NCBI GenBank assembly: GCA_004525155.1
Contig: SPDA01000147.1
Span: forward strand, 1-5,879
Length of the DNA stretch: 5,879 nucleotides
Source of the DNA: Spirochaetales bacterium
GTDB taxonomy: Bacteria; Spirochaetota; Spirochaetia; SPDA01
Direction: 5' to 3'
Positions within the stretch are counted from its first letter, which is position 1. Each line of letters begins with the position of its first letter. Positions 5,586 to 5,879 of this stretch are shown in pieces. A program made the position numbers and the translations under genes. The notes beneath the pieces are model-generated. The model had not been told where the DNA came from and ran no database searches. It worked only from the letters and a program-made list of their open reading frames with translations.

Positions 5586-5879
5586 CTAAGCCAGAAGATT
5601 GATCCGGGTAAAAATATAATTTAAATATTCCTGCTTGAGCGGCTTCCGGTAGTATCCGGATTGACTGAGTTCCTCCGGTTTGAACTCGTCGTTTTGAAGG
5701 TGCTTTCTGCTGATGCTGCTGTCGAACCAGTGGACTAACCGGATGCTGTCCCTTTCTATTTCCAGCGAGGTTATTCCCCTTTTGCCGATGGTGCAGCCGG
5801 AGTTGAACAGGCAGGGAATGAGTATTCTCGCATTATACAGGCTGGGCTCCTGGCCGGAGACTATTTTCGTATCGTACAA
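5586..5879 (-). CDS. C-terminal fragment, probable calcineurin-like metallophosphoesterase
   Basis: The minus-strand frame is open to the right edge, and the TTG at the edge is probably not the true start. About 97 residues and the stop (5586-5588) are visible. The segment ILIPCLFNSGCTIGKRGITSLEIERDSIRLVHWF resembles the 'YNTGSCVHPRCITGIEI...LVKW' ending I know from bacterial calcineurin-like metallophosphoesterases. The tail YYRKPLKQEYLNYIFTRINLLA also fits a conserved C-terminus. The catalytic His/Asp/Asn motifs, including GHTHRP, would lie outside the window, so enzyme activity cannot be judged. It converges with the MBL-fold gene, with 55 bases between the two stops. The function remains tentative. 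Confidence 0.7.
   Translation of the reverse strand: MYDTKIVSGQEPSLYNARILIPCLFNSGCTIGKRGITSLEIERDSIRLVHWFDSSISRKHLQNDEFKPEELSQSGYYRKPLKQEYLNYIFTRINLLA

Noticed and set aside
1..5879. tRNA, rRNA, CRISPR arrays, insertion sequences or phage genes
   Set aside because: No cloverleaf, regularly spaced repeat, terminal inverted repeat with a transposase, or integrase-like protein was seen on either strand.

Overview
The window reads as chromosomal DNA from a diderm bacterium of moderately high GC content. Coding regions are GC-rich and the spacer before the glutamine synthetase gene is AT-rich. Strong Shine-Dalgarno sites (GGAGGT, AAGGAG), a textbook sigma-54 promoter and an adenylylatable type I-beta glutamine synthetase argue against Bacteroidota. 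A spirochaete, a deltaproteobacterium-like lineage or another uncultured Gram-negative phylum would fit, but I cannot name the taxon from sequence alone.

Bases 2-2643 hold three plus-strand genes that look like one operon. They are the C-terminal half of a PLP-dependent cysteate synthase (threonine synthase family), a complete alpha-oxoamine synthase of the serine palmitoyltransferase/cysteate fatty-acyltransferase type, and an iron-sulfur APS reductase (CysH). Together they suggest a route from activated sulfate to sulfite, then cysteate, then a 3-keto-sulfonolipid (capnine-type) base. The final ketoreductase and the N-acyltransferase are not in the window.

Bases 2644-2949 form a regulatory spacer. 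It has two hairpins just after cysH, a candidate sigma-70 -10 box, a 33-bp imperfect dyad and a near-perfect -24/-12 sigma-54 promoter. The promoter drives glnA (2950-4374), a 474-residue glutamine synthetase that keeps its active-site and adenylylation residues. A strong intrinsic terminator follows glnA.

Bases 4445-4678 contain no convincing gene but do contain inverted repeats and a sigma-70-like extended -10 promoter. That promoter lies very close to a monocistronic metallo-beta-lactamase-fold hydrolase (4679-5530). A convergent minus-strand gene enters from the right edge (5586-5879). It is only a C-terminal fragment and resembles the tail of a calcineurin-like metallophosphoesterase. 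No tRNA, rRNA, CRISPR array or mobile element was seen.
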